DNA of 64,000 bases, from contig CM038467.1 in assembly GCA_021464415.1 (NCBI GenBank), positions 50,883,309-50,947,308 of the forward strand, given 5' to 3'. The translations under genes were made by a program, and so were the position numbers. Shown here piece after piece: positions 42,734 through 54,222 of the stretch (within the stretch, counting starts at the first letter, position 1; every line of letters begins with the position of its first letter). Below the pieces are notes generated by a model. That model worked only from the letters and a program-made list of their open reading frames with translations, did no database searches and had not been told where the DNA came from. This stretch comes from Lonicera japonica (Eukaryota > Streptophyta > Magnoliopsida > Dipsacales > Caprifoliaceae).

Positions 42734-45700
42734 CTAATCTAACTGAGAGCGCTTAGACACGCTCCCACTATCACCCGAACCCTCCTCGGGAGTAGGATCG
42801 ACCTCTGGGATGCCCTGAGTAGATGGAACTACTACCTGAGAAAGCCCTGTCGACTGGACTGGTGCCGTGGGGCGAATCACCGAAGACTGAGATCGCATGG
42901 AGGTCCGGCTACTGCTCCTCCGAGACTCCGTCCGAGCACGAGAGGAAGACAGAGGGTCATCTGCCCGCAAGGAAACGTCGATCGCCCTCTGATAGTCACG
43001 CATGTATGTCGTGGGGTCTCGACCAACGTACTGGAGCAGGTTCCAGCTGTAGAGGTACTGAGAATGCCAAGCTCTCAGATCCGCCACACACACGCTCGCC
43101 CGCTGAAAAAGAAGAGAAAGAAAAATCAGCACCGTTAAAATAAATAAGCATGGAATATGAATAGATATTGAGGGAAGAAAAAGCACATACCTCGTCATCA
43201 GAACGGCGACCCAAGTAGTCAAACGTATCCTCAGGGAGAGGATACTCGGGCACCGTATACCGACGTAGACCAACACCGACATAGGAGATGTCTCAAGGAA
43301 GTATCGGCAGATCTATCGGATGAATGGACGAACCCGCTGGCATAGCAGCAGAAGTAGACCCACCCTCCTCACAAATCAAAAACAAAGGAGGACGATAAGA
43401 TGAGCCACCAAGACCTGTAGATCTAACCGGAGGGCCCATGACAGCAGACGGAAGAGGAGTCAGTGTGGCATAAGTACGAACACCCGGAGGGTCCACAACG
43501 GCCATCTCTCTCAAAGGCGGGACCCTACTAGAAGTAGCTGCAGCAACAGGAGGTGTCCGTCCAAACTGCTCGTAGTCGACCCCGAAGTCTGCAGGCTCCC
43601 AGGACCGCTAGAAAAATCACCTCTCCCTCTCTCAGCATGCTGCTCCTCTCTGGGTGTGGTCTGAGACGGCTGCTCTGGAACTGTCGCTGTCCCACCTCCA
43701 TCACCGCCCTCGGGCCTACCATCACCTCCGTCAGCAGCAGCAGGGACATCCCTCTCCCCATCAGGATCATCATCATCAGAGTCCAAAATGTTGTCCCGCT
43801 GATCAGGGACAGGTGGCAAATGATCGGGGATCGTCCTGGACAAGTGAGTCTGTCCTTGTATATAGTTGGGATCGCCTCCCAATGCCCAGTATCTCTCGTA
43901 GAAGACCCGCCCTCGTGTCCCCTTCCGCTCCCTCATCAAGTAACGGGCAGCGAAGATAGCATAATCTCCCTCCTCGGTTAAAGTCTGAAAACCAAGCCCG
44001 TCCACAAGAGCCTGTACCATCACCGGGTCGATCTCGCCCGTCCTTCTCATCCGAACTGGAGGGAATGAAGGAACCCGAGGCCACTGGGCCGGTGAATGCT
44101 GACTCTCACCCAAATAGAAGTGAAGGCCGTACTCGTCCCTGATAAGCCGCCTAGTCCTTGAAGCGGTCAGAGCACGGCCATACCCAAAATGGAGACCCAG
44201 ATCACCCCAAGGGGCCCACTCAATCTGAAAAGAGAATAAGATTTTATTTTCAGTAATTTATATTCTATTTTACTATTTATTAAAAAACAAGAATACTAAG
44301 ATATTTACTTGCTCCTCCAACAGGTCATGGACGACAGTAGCTCCGGTCTCCTGAGTCTTGCATACATAAGGAGCCCTGTAGCTCCCCGCAATGAATCTAC
44401 GGAGAAGGGGGAACTGTTCCTCGTTCTCGACGAGAAGATCCACCTGGGCGCGACCTAGACGAGTATATGCCACGAACCAACTCTAAAGAGGAAATACAAA
44501 AAATATCAGCAATAATCAACAGGTAATATATAAAAGACTTAAGCACAGATAAAGAGACAAAAGTATGTACCTCCCACAACAATGAGAAACCCTTGAGGTT
44601 CAGGGCTAAATGACGAGAGACCTGGTCCATGGCATCATATAGGACAGCAAGAACGAATCATCCCCAGTCATAGTCGAACATAATACTGAAGTCCCGGAGA
44701 TATGGCAACCACCAGAGATGGGCCGTGTCGCCCCCACGGGCCTCGAACAGATCATGGAGCGTCAATAAAAGCAGGACGCAAGCATACTGACGCGCCTCCT
44801 GACGGGGTCATCGGAGCTCCCGAAGCAACTAAACGAGCTCTCTCTGTCGCCAAGTGCGTAACAAGAACTGCCCGGGGGATCGTGTCGCCCGAACTCCGTC
44901 GCTCGGCAAACCACCCAAGTGCGTCCACGATGCCCTCTGCCGTCAGACGCAAAGGGACATCAATCTGGATAGGGACCCCCTTGAAGGAATCCCGGTCAGA
45001 GCAAAAAGATCGAAGGGGTCATCGTCATCTCCCCCCAGCTCCAATGGAAGGTATGGGTAGTATCCCACCAATGGGAGGCCAGTACTGACACTAAAACAGC
45101 CGCCCTAGATACCCTCTCCGGGATGGCGTCGAAGAGAGAACCAAAAGGAGTCGCAAGAAGCAACTCCTGGACAGGGGCCGGTGCCTGTCGCCACTCTAAG
45201 GAAATAGCGTTGGGAGAACCCCAACCTCGGCCGACCCACTGCGAACAAAATGGAGATATAGATATAAGAAACCTGAGGGTATTTTGATGTAAATATGAGA
45301 TATATGGGGTTATAGGGGTAAATTATGTAATTTTCCAAACCTGAGGGTATTTTGGTGTAATTATGAGAGATATGGGGTTATAGGGGTAAATTATGTAATT
45401 TTCCAAACCTGAGGGTATTTTGGTGTAATTATGAGAGATATGGGGTTATAGGGGTAAATTATGTAATTTTCCAAACCTGAGGGTGCTTTGGTGTAATTAT
45501 GAGAGTTATAGGGGTAAATTATGTAATTTTTCAAACCCGAGGGTATTTTGGTGTAATTATGAGAGTTATAGGGTTATGAGGGTAAATTATGTAATTTTCC
45601 AAACCTGAGGGTATTTTGGTGTAATTATGAGAGTTATAGTGTTATGGGGGTACATTATGTAATTTTCTAAAAAAAAAACTAAAGGGTATCACGAGTAAAA

Positions 45701-46071
45701 GTATGTGTTCACTAAATCGGACGTTATTTCTAAGCAGACATGTATACTAAAAGGAGAATTGTTTGAATACATGCAGGAAACGACAGAAGTAATCAAACAA
45801 AAGAAGAAATTTCAAGAAAACATACCAGAGATCGTCGACGAATCTCGTGAGAAGTAGGCTCCATTAAGAGCCACGGAACATCCGGGACTGGAGCAGCCCG
45901 GGTAACATCTCGATAGACCACCGCTCGACCGCGGTCCACCCCATCCTCACCATACCAATCCAGGTCCTCCCAGTCGTCATGGTGAGGGCTGCACCAGAGA
46001 ACACCCTGAGCGTCGGTAAAGGTGACCTCCTCTTGGTCACCCTCTAATCTATCTGGCTGTGCAGGATCCAT
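42734..46071 (-). CDS. Antisense gene A of Tat-2: five-exon plant-mobile-domain-like protein
   Basis: Proposed exons on the minus strand: 46071-45826, 45238-44571, 44482-44309, 44224-43191, 43102-42734; every intron has GT-AG ends (for example CTG|GTATGT, TTCGCAG|TGG, GAG|GTACAT) and phase 0. Exons 2-3 read VLASHWWDTTHTFHWSWGEMTMTPFDLFALTGIP and WWLPYLRDFSIMFDYDWG, the style of the plant mobile domain (PMD, PF10536). Exon 4 carries an acidic/Gly stretch (DSDDDDPDGERD), exon 5 a Ser/Arg-rich tail. A frame change near 44990, a TGA near 44652, a frame change near 43600 and a TGA near 43292 mean this copy is damaged. GC content is clearly above the surroundings. Confidence 0.65.
45270..45672 (-). 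repeat. 68-bp minisatellite inside intron 1 of gene A
   Basis: The landmark GAGGGT recurs at 45275, 45343, 45411, 45479, 45539 and 45606: spacing 68, 68, 68, 60, 67 bp, about six copies. Units share GGTATTTTGGTGTAATTATG and GGGGTAAATTATGTAATTTT. The array lies entirely within the predicted intron 45825-45239. Confidence 0.85.
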
Positions 46072-46301
46072 CTGAGTGTGAGAAGAATATGAGAAAAAGT
46101 CAGAAAAGTTGCAAAAGCGGCAGGGCTTCCGCGCTTGAGAGAAAGCTATAGAGAGAAAGAGGAGCTAGAGAGAGAAAGAGAAAGGAGAGAATGAGTTGGA
46201 ATGAGCTCACCAAGAGGCTTATATAATGGAGGAGTATGTCGTGTGACATATAGGCTCTTTGTTGCGCGACAAAGAGCCCTCTCCCGAGGTGTCGCGCGAC
46301 A
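46072..46301 (-). promoter_or_regulatory. Promoter and leader of antisense gene A
   Basis: Minus-strand TATA-like TTATATAAG at about 46226-46218, some 150 bp before ATG 46071. Upstream are three palindromes: TGTCGTGTGACA (46237-46248), TGTTGCGCGACA (46260-46271) and TGTCGCGCGACA (46290-46301). Confidence 0.65.
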
Positions 46302-47060
46302 CTTTGACCTCTCCCCTGATTTTTTGGTCTTTGTCTCATTTTTATCTCCTGCAGGAATGCTTCAGAGGAACAGTTTTCGAAAACCTTTCTGAAAACCGCA
46401 CCCCAATGATGAAAAATCCAGGAAAGACTTCCAAATTATCTCTCCGAAAATGCGAGAATGAAACACAAACAAAGTAGTCTCTGATCTCTCAAGAAGGACC
46501 AAGGCCATCGATGAGAGAAAGCAAGATATCAGAATAAGACGGGAATAGAAAAAATTGAAAGAGTAGAAAAGAGGAAAAAACCCGCTTGAGCGCCCGAAGG
46601 CGAGCGAGAGAAACATAAGTGAAAAGTGACAAGGAGAGCCACACCAAAAGTGACAGGTAGGCCAAAACCGGCTCAGGGCTTCGTTTTGGGTGAGTAAGGC
46701 TCCTGATCACGACAAAAGGATAAAAAGACTCTTGGTTAAAAACAGAGAAGGCCAAGAAAAGTCTTTCCCAAAAGAGGGAGAAATAAGGGCATCGAAAAAC
46801 AGAAAACGATGTGGGCCCACCAAAAAAGAGAATCAAAAGAAACCGGAGATCAGAGATTGACCTTTAGCAAAAGAAATTCGAAAACTATTTTTCGAGAGAA
46901 GTATTTTCAATCAAGGAAAATATAAGAGTAAGACTTCAGAAAGATGTGGAAAAATGGACATTCGGGCAGAGATTAAACCTCGAGAAGCTCTTTTCACTCT
47001 CATTCCTCTCTCTCACTCTAGCAGTTAAAGAGAGACAACCAAAATTCACTAGAATACAAC
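46302..47060. other. Non-coding stretch before the minisatellites
   Basis: Purine-rich plus strand without a supported gene. It may be the 3' untranslated region of Tat-2 and the far upstream region of gene A. Confidence 0.4.
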
Positions 47061-47345
47061 ACAAGCCCTCTCCGGAGGCAATCCATTCACGTAAGCCCTC
47101 TCCGGAGGCAGTCCATTCACACAAGCCCTCTCCGGAGGCAATCCATACAGCACAAGCCCTCTCCGGAGGCAATCTATTCATGTAAGCCCTCTCCGGAGGC
47201 AATTCAACACACAAGCCCTCTCCGGACGTTTTCCATTTACACAAGCGCTCTCCGAAGGCAGTCCATTCACACAAGCCCTCTCCGGAGGTAATCCAGTCAC
47301 ACAAGCCCTCATCAGAGGCAAAAATACTCATAAAAAAGCCCTCCT
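47061..47345 (+). repeat. ~30-bp minisatellite
   Basis: AAGCCCTCTCCGGAGGCAAT recurs about ten times at 30-31 bp spacing (first copies at 47061, 47091 and 47121). Each unit contains the palindrome CTCCGGAG. Three more copies appear at 47785-47865. Confidence 0.85.
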
Positions 47346-47394
47346 AGAGGCAATTTTCTTTCTTACTTTCTTTTACAGGTCAAAAGCCCTCCCA

Positions 47395-47790
47395 GAGAGG
47401 CACAGTGTAGCAATGGTAGTCCTCCCACCTGAGGTGCAATAGTAGTCCTCCCACCTGAGGCGCAATGGTAATCCTTCCACCTGAGGCAAGAAGGTCAAAA
47501 GCCCTCCCAGAGAGGCACCTGAGGCGCAATGGTAGTCCTTCCACCTGAGGCAAGAAGGTCAAAAGCCCTCCCAGAGAGGCACAGTGTAGCAATGGTAGTC
47601 CTCCCACCTGAGGCACAATGGTAGTCCTCCCACTTGAGGCGCAATGGTAGTCCTCCCATCTGAGGCGAGTGGAGCAGTGGTAGTCCTCCCACCTCGGTAG
47701 TCCTCCCACCTAAGGCGCAATATTATTCCTCCCACCTGAGGCGAGTGGAGCAATGGTAGTCCTCCCATCTGAGGCGAGTAGAGCAAATAA
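47395..47790 (+). repeat. ~25-bp minisatellite with higher-order units
   Basis: TAGTCCTCCCACCTGAGGCG units of about 24-28 bp repeat more than ten times, interspersed with AAAGCCCTCCCAGAGAGGCA blocks. Minus-strand ORFs across it (GGLPLLHSPQ repeats) are translations of the repeat, not genes. Confidence 0.85.
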
Positions 47791-47984
47791 AAGCCCTCAA
47801 AAGAGGCAGTGAGGTAACAAAAGCCCTCTCCGCAGGCAAAACACACACAAGCCCTCTCCGGAGGCATTCACAAACACTTTTCTTCATACATACACTTCTT
47901 TATAGTTCTTGCGGGAGCCATGGACCACTGTCTCTTCCAGTCGCCTCAATTCCTTGCAAGCAAGGAGCTTGAGTCGAGAGCGTC

Positions 47985-49559
47985 TGTAGACACCCCGATC
48001 CGTGACCCCCGCAAGAACCCTAACGGCCTTTCGAAAGTACTGTTTTTGGAGTTCGGGACTCACCCGAACACCCGGAACTGCCCCAAAGGGGTTTGTTGGC
48101 CAAACAAACACATTTTTAAAGTGAAATGTCGCACGAAAATCAAGTATGTCGCACGACATATGCCCTTTATAGGGACATGTCGCACGACAAACACCCCACC
48201 ATATAATCATTAAAGTGAAATGTCGCACGACAGACAAACATGTCGCGCGACATACACACACTGTCGCGCGACATATTCACTTTTTAGGGAACATGTCGCG
48301 CGACATACACACAATGTCGGGCGACATACTGCTTTCCATCACTATAAATAGGCCAATACCCCCCAAGGATTAAAGACAGCAACAAAAACAGCAAAACAAC
48401 ACCTTGGAGAGGAAGAATTATTGGTCTATGATCTGATTTTCTGGTCTTTCGTCAAGTATTTTCGATTATCGTCTTATTTCTGAAGAATTATCAAATCTAT
48501 TCTCGACACTCGACGTGTCCCGTCTCTGGAATCGAATTCTCGAAAATATCTGAAGAAGGAGAAGGTTATTATCGCCGGAGATCTCTTTGCCATATTATAT
48601 TTTCTTTCTTATTATTATTCTCGTCGAGAAAGTAAATAAAGTCTCTTCTAGTATTTAACATTAGATATATGTGTACTCGTTTTACTTCTGTTGTCTTGTC
48701 CACATTTTATTTGAATAAACTTATTGCCAAGTTATAAATAGTTTACTGTTTTCAAAACGAAGGACCCTGATAAAATCATTTGCCAAAACCAGAAGAGTAA
48801 GCATATCACCGTCCGGATAAAATTCTGTTTCCAAAACCCGGACCGGTAAAACTTACTTAGGAATTCAAAACTCGGTATATCCTATCTCTTTCATAGACCG
48901 TGATATATCTGGTAAAACTCCCCTCAAGAGTTATGATTCCATATTGAATTAGTTCTGATAAGAGATCCAAACTTTTCCAGAAGAAGTCAAAACTTGATAA
49001 AACCGTCATTATCTGAGAAATAATACGAGAGACTCTCTTTAAAAATAATACAAACTTTTGTCACTTGTATTTACATCTTTCAAAAACAAAACATTGAATC
49101 TCGGAACACAAAGATTTTTCATACCCTTTCCCGTTTTCCCTAAAAATTAGGGTTTTTATTCGAAAAGTAGTAGGCTGTCAGTAAAAGCATCCAAGTTTTT
49201 CAACATAAAATAAACATATAAGACCACTAGAGATCGAAAGGGCGGAATGGGTGCTTAACACCTTCCCAAACCGTAATATAGTTTCCGAACCCTATAGAAT
49301 CCTGGTTTCGTAGACAAATGTGTAAAGAAAGGCTTATCTGTAGCCTCTTCTCTTACATGACCCCTTTTGTCCGTTTTCTCTTAAAACATACTGTCAACTC
49401 TGAATAAACCCTCTTGCATCTAGAAGTAGGATAGAGGGACACCAGATATGAATTATCAACACAGCAATAGAAGTAAATGGAACGACATAATCCATTCCAA
49501 CGCTTCAGACGCCCAAGGACGGGACCAAGACCCTGGGGTCGCATTTGCGGATTCTCACA
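47985..49559 (+). repeat. Tat-2 3' LTR
   Basis: 1,575 bp from TGTAGACACCCCGATCC to GCGGATTCTCACA. It is the inverted counterpart of the Tat-1 LTR. It includes eight palindromes, a TATA box, a GATCGAAAGGGCGGAATGGGTGCTTAACACC segment and the U5 end. The sequence before it (CTTGAGTCGAGAGCGTC) is only weakly purine-rich, so the polypurine tract is unclear. Confidence 0.88.
48127..48350 (+). promoter_or_regulatory. Tat-2 LTR promoter with eight palindromes
   Basis: Copies or variants of TGTCGCGCGACA start at 48127, 48147, 48178, 48221, 48241, 48262, 48294 and 48315. The TATA box TATAAATA is at 48343-48350, 16 bp after the last one. Perfect copies are at 48241, 48262 and 48294; others are TGTCGCACGACA or TGTCGGGCGACA. 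Confidence 0.8.
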
Positions 49560-50280
49560 GCTGCTGATTTTGCGTCATGCTTTTATCTTGACATATTTCT
49601 CTCTGCTTCTTGGGCCTATCAGATTCCATGTGTGTTGCTACTTTTTGCTCATACTCCGTGTGTTACTGCATTTTGCTCATACCCTTAGTCTCAAGAGGAT
49701 TTCTAATGTTTTGCATTTTCATGAGTGGGTGTGGACTGGTTCTGTTGACTTGATTCTACCTTTAAAAGTATAAATTTCTAGTTTTGTTAATAGGACAACC
49801 ACAGGGTTGTGATTGTATGGGTTAAGGCGCCCTCAGTGTGAATGATGAATGGAAAGGCTAGTCTTTAGAGAGTTGTTCAGGTCTTCTTATAGATACCCTC
49901 AGTATATATATACCATCGGCACCTTCAATGTGTGTGAACGACGATGGTGGGGCTAATTTTTGGGGAGCTGTTCTGGTCTTCTAATCGAAACCCAAAGTGC
50001 ATATACCCTCGGCACCATCAATGTATGCCCTTTTCTCCCTCAATATATCTATGGTTGGTCCATGCTCGTTGATTTAGGCTCGTTGCCCATACCCTCTGCT
50101 TAGGGCTTTTCTCATCTAATACTTGCTGCATTAGCGAGGTGTAATATTTCCAAAATCTTGTTTTAAGGTGGAGGAATTATAAATGTTATGTCCAAATTCT
50201 TAGTGGTAAGTGCAGCGTTCATTGTCATTCCAGCAAGGGGGAGCTGGATTAGGGTGGTGCACGAGGAGTTAGCGGCTGTA
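49560..50280. other. Unassigned sequence next to the Tat-2 3' LTR
   Basis: Contains repeated wording CCCTCAGT/CCTCGGCACC(A/T)TCAATGT near 49840-50030. It could be decayed Tat-3 gag-pol or older DNA in which the elements landed. No gene is supported. Confidence 0.35.
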
Positions 50281-51650
50281 GAATAGCCTCAACTTGTAAT
50301 GTGGCTAAAATTTGACTCGGTGAAGTCTATAGGCATGAAAAGGGACGGTTCTTCTTTCCACTGTTCTGCTTTTTTGGCCTTTGTTCTTGCGAATAATGGA
50401 AGCTCATTTATTGATGAGGACTCGAGCTTTGGTAAGACCATATTTTGGTTGATGGCCCAGGCAATCTTCTCATATTGAGAAAGGGCTTTTTTAGCCTCGG
50501 AAGCTTGTGCAAGTTCCTCCTCGGTCTCATTAGCCACATGCATCAAGGCCTTATACTAGTCAAAGTATTGGTGACCCATGCTGCATCGGATCTCGATCTT
50601 AAAGTTCTTGACAATTATCCTCAACTGCTCTTCTTCAGGGATTCTGTCAACCAGTTGAGATACTAACTCCCTCCAAGGAGTGATGAAGTTGCTAACATTC
50701 TTGTCTTTTTCTCTGTTTTGTTATTTTGAGATTTTTAGGGGTGATTTTGAACTCCTTGTTGGACTTGTAATATTCCATGATTCCTTCACTATACTTCTTC
50801 AGTCGTCTACTTGGTGCTTCTATAAACTCAAAAACCAACTGTGGGCTGGTCCAATGAGAGTCTGGTGGAAACCTTATGATAAGTGTTCCTCTTTTAACAT
50901 GTATAATTATATAGTTCGGATATAGGCTCTGAGGTGGAGTGCTTTCAAAGAACTTCTCAATGTGGAGGAGTTTGAAACTATTCGAAAAATAAGCATCTGG
51001 GTATCGAGATAGATTTTGGATATCGATAATGTCGTCGTCTTTTTTGTCCGCCTTCTGGTTTAGGGCTTTCATCAGGTCTTTAAACATGGTAATAGCCTCA
51101 CTCTCTTTGGTCCGATTGGTCGCAGTCTCAGGGTTTTACCCTTTGTTTAGATCTCCATCAGGGATAGCTTGGGGATTATGTTATTTAAGGGGTTAGTTAT
51201 GTTCAGGATTTAGTAAATCGGCTTTGGGAACTTGGGTAATGTGCTGGACGATAATAGGTTGAAATATTGGGCCTCAGGTTTGGTAGTTTTCTACCGGGTT
51301 TGGATTTGGATTGGGTTTGTTTAGTTCAACAGATGTTATGGCAGTGATTAGTGCGTCAAGATAGGCTTGGGTAGCAATTTGGTGATTCTTTATGGTGGCT
51401 TAGGATTGGTCAGATCATGAATTAGATGGTAAAGATGTTCAAAGGTTAAGGTACCACTCTCAGTTTATGAGAGAACAGGACCAGGTAGCGGATCCGCTGC
51501 ATGAGAAGCTTCACCATGATTATCTTAGTATTGTCGACCTCAGTTTGATCAAGTGGTAGCTCAGTGTTGCAATGAGGAGGCACGATCGGTGGTGATGTCT
51601 AACCTCGTGAATGTTTTGGTTTAATCCCTTAAAGCCTAGCCAATCAGTGC
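50281..51650 (-). pseudogene. Tat-3 gag remnant
   Basis: DIIDIQNLSRYPDAYFSNSFKLLHIEKF...KKYSEGIMEYYKSNKEFKITPKNLKITKQ (51087-50692) parallels the Tat-2 gag core (ITDMNAFSLYPEARLPQGFKLPSITKF). 50546-50289 continues with ELAQASEAKKALSQYEKIAWAIN. Upstream (51350-51240) is an Asn/Pro-rich stretch. Frames are broken. Confidence 0.6.
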
Positions 51651-51934
51651 CAGCAGTAGATAATCAGAGTGTGGTGAAGAATGGGGAGAAAAAAATCGAG
51701 GGCGAACCAGGAAACGAATATTTTGCCATAAGTTGCATAATTCTCGGAAAACTATGATTCGACAGAAAAATAAAATTGAAAACTACTTTTGGGTGATTAG
51801 GCAAAAATAGACCGACAACAACAACTTAAAAACTCCGTGACAGGTTTAGGGTAGGAATATAAATTTTTGGTGTGCCCTTTTAACCTTCTGATTTAAAAAA
51901 AATATTTTTTTTGAAAATTCATTTTGAAAAATGA

Positions 51935-53063
51935 TGTAAAATCTATATTTTAGTTGGCTTTATTCCTTCAACAAAAATATGTTAGCTTGTAAATTTTTTA
52001 AGTCGTTTGAGATGAAATCTAAAGAATTACAAGCAAGCCAAGTTACCAAAATGTTGCACTGAGAATTACATTGAGAAAGATACGGTAAGCATTAGCATTT
52101 GAATATAATTTCCTAGGTGGTATTTTCAAAAAAATCTTGCCATGCTTTTCGGACTGGTACAGTGACTGTACTTGGTCCGATTCTGCGTTTAATTTCTCAG
52201 GAAATTAAATTTCGGATTTCAGATTGGTACAAGTATTGTAGTTGCAACGGTTCGGAAGTTCAGTTGTTCCTCAGTTTTCTTACACTGCGGGCCGGTCCAG
52301 TTCTTGATAACTTGGACCGGTCCGGCAAGGTTTTATTAGGCATTAATTTTTTATCGTAAAAAAATATTTTGAAAGTTATTTTTCTAATCAAAAAAGGTTT
52401 TTGACTCAAGCTTTTACCTATAAATAAAACCCATTGTCTTGTGTCAAAAACACACCTTTTACACACTTTTTGAAACACTTTTACACATGTTTTGAGAGAG
52501 ATTTTTAAACCTTAGAGAGAGATTAGAACCTCAAAACATAAAACCACCTTAGGGCTTTTTATTTATGCCAAAGTTAGTGTTATTTCCATAAAGAACAAAT
52601 CAGATCCCAAAATGCTTGTGATTCATAAACGGAGTTTAACAAAGATGTGATACGTGGCGAGTGATTCGTTGTGAACCTATTAGTGTAATTCGGATAGGAG
52701 GACTATACGATCAGAAGGTGAAGACTTTTGTAGGCGGTTTGTGCGATTCAAGTTTTGCAAGTCTATGTGATTTGTGATTAATCGAGTCAGTAAACCTTTG
52801 TGCATATAGTGGATTGTTGAAGATTAGTTCTGCATTGCGGGGATACCTAGTTAATTCTGGTATTTGCTTATATGTTTAATTGCTTTATTAATAGCTGTGT
52901 AGTATAAAAGATTAAACATGTTTTCCAGAATTAAAATCCATAGACTATTATGGTTTATTTTTTGATTCGATTAAAATTGATTTTTGATAATACATTTGCT
53001 TAATAATAAACCTAGGGTTAATTTGTTTAATTCACTTCCACACGCGCCTCAACTCCTTTTTCA
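51935..53063 (+). repeat. copia-3 5' LTR
   Basis: Begins TGTAAAATCTATATTTTAG, ends CTCCTTTTTCA. It has GGGCCGGTCC (52289-52298) and the perfect palindrome GGACCGGTCC (52314-52323). A TATA-like CTATAAATAAAA lies near 52421. Confidence 0.88.
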
Positions 53064-53065
53064 TT

Positions 53066-53076
53066 TGGTATCAGAG
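53066..53076 (+). other. copia-3 primer binding site
   Basis: TGGTATCAGAG, a perfect initiator tRNA-Met match, two bases behind the 5' LTR. Confidence 0.9.
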
Positions 53077-53165
53077 GAGTTTACCTTAAGTTGCTGGGAT
53101 TAGATCTTAACCTAGGATTTTATTATTTTTTGTGTAGTTTTCGTTCTTGTTTTTATTTAATTATT

Positions 53166-54222
53166 ATGGGTAAGGATCAAACATCTATCGCTCATATTCT
53201 TGATAATTTTAATTATTCATACTAGAAAGTTATAATGCGAATTTTATTAAAATCCAAAAACAAACGCATATGGCTTGCTGTAGTGAATGGTTGGAAAGCA
53301 CCCTCCATAAGTACCACGATTGAGAATCTTGCTAAAGTTGATCGCAAACCTACTGAATCGTGGACTGCTGATGAATTAGAATCGGCTAACTAGAACTCTA
53401 AAGGGTTAAATTTAATCCAGAGTCATGTAACAAAGGATAAATTTAAAAAGATTGCCACGTGTGAGATTTCAAAAGAGGCGTGGAAAATCTTAGAGGTTGT
53501 TTATGAAGGTACAAACACTGTCAGAAATTCAAAAATTCTAAAATTCAACGTTTAATTTTAGAATTTGAAACAATTAGAATGAAAGACAATCTGAATGAAA
53601 TAATTCCTTAACATAGAATTGTAAAGAAAATTCTACGATTTTTTCCATACCGATTCATTCCCAAAATTACTGCTATAAAAGAAAGTAAAGATTTAAATAA
53701 TTTAAAAGAGAATGAACTCTTAGGATCTCTTCAAACTTTTGAAGCAAATACTTTCTCCAAATCCTTATCGCAACAGAAAGACAATATTGCTTTCAAAGTT
53801 GAAAATTTTCAAAATTCTGATGATGATGAGGACCTTGATTTCGATGAAGAAGAGATGGAAAAATTTGCTAAGAATTAAAAAAAAAACTCCTTTGGTTGAA
53901 CAAAACTTCCAAAAATTCTTCTAATCTGAATGGAAACAAAAATTTTGATTGGTCATCAAATCAGAGAAATCAAGGATTACAAAAGCAGTATAGGAATAGT
54001 GGTGCTAAGAGCGATAAATGCTTTGATATTTATGGGAAAGGTCATCAAGCTTGGGAATGTGCGACTAAATTTAACAAGCTTAGGAAAGTGAATCAGTCTA
54101 ATCGTGCCATGCATGCTACACTTAGTGACAATGAAGATGATTTGCAATTTCATAAGGAGAAAGAATATGTGGCTTTTGTTGCTAGTTGTGTACCACATGA
54201 GTCTTCAAATTCTAAGGGATAA
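53166..54222 (+). pseudogene. copia-3 gag remnant
   Basis: ATG at 53166 (MGKDQTSIAHIL). KRIWLAVVNGWKAP, ADELESAN and KEAWKILEVVYEGT are the UBN2-type gag core. Stops and frame changes follow from about 53540. A zinc-knuckle remnant CFDIYGKGHQAWEC lies near 54020; the second Cys is Ile. Confidence 0.75.

Larger units (their letters stand above)
32996..49559 (+). mobile_element. Ty3/gypsy Tat-lineage element Tat-2, lacking its 5' end
   Basis: Order: truncated leader (32996-33956), gag, protease, linker, RT, RNase H, second (archaeal-type) RNase H, integrase (to 40822), antisense gene B (42284-41041), antisense gene A (46071-42734), minisatellites, 3' LTR (47985-49559). The doubled RNase H and antisense ORFs mark the Tat lineage (Ogre/Retand-like). 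Its own 5' LTR, PBS and first ~180 bp of leader are missing: it abuts the outer edge of the Tat-1 LTR. Stops throughout mean it cannot move by itself. Confidence 0.85.

Noticed and set aside
41170..44084. Plus- and minus-strand ORFs overlapping antisense genes A and B
   Set aside because: They are open mainly because of the high GC content; the exon frames joined by GT-AG introns give recognisable domain patterns, the others do not.
47380..47867. Minus-strand ORFs of 65-109 codons with GGLPLLHSPQ repeats
   Set aside because: They are translations of the minisatellite in several frames at once and have no start context or domain.
48127..48326. Regular short repeats resembling a CRISPR array
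   Set aside because: The repeats are 12-bp palindromes with spacers of very unequal length inside a plant LTR; no cas genes and a eukaryotic context. A promoter array explains them better.
28993..49559. One giant element with inverted LTRs at 28993-32995 and 47985-49559
   Set aside because: LTRs of one element are direct repeats. The left LTR has its primer site on the left side and belongs to the minus-strand Tat-1; only the right one belongs to Tat-2.
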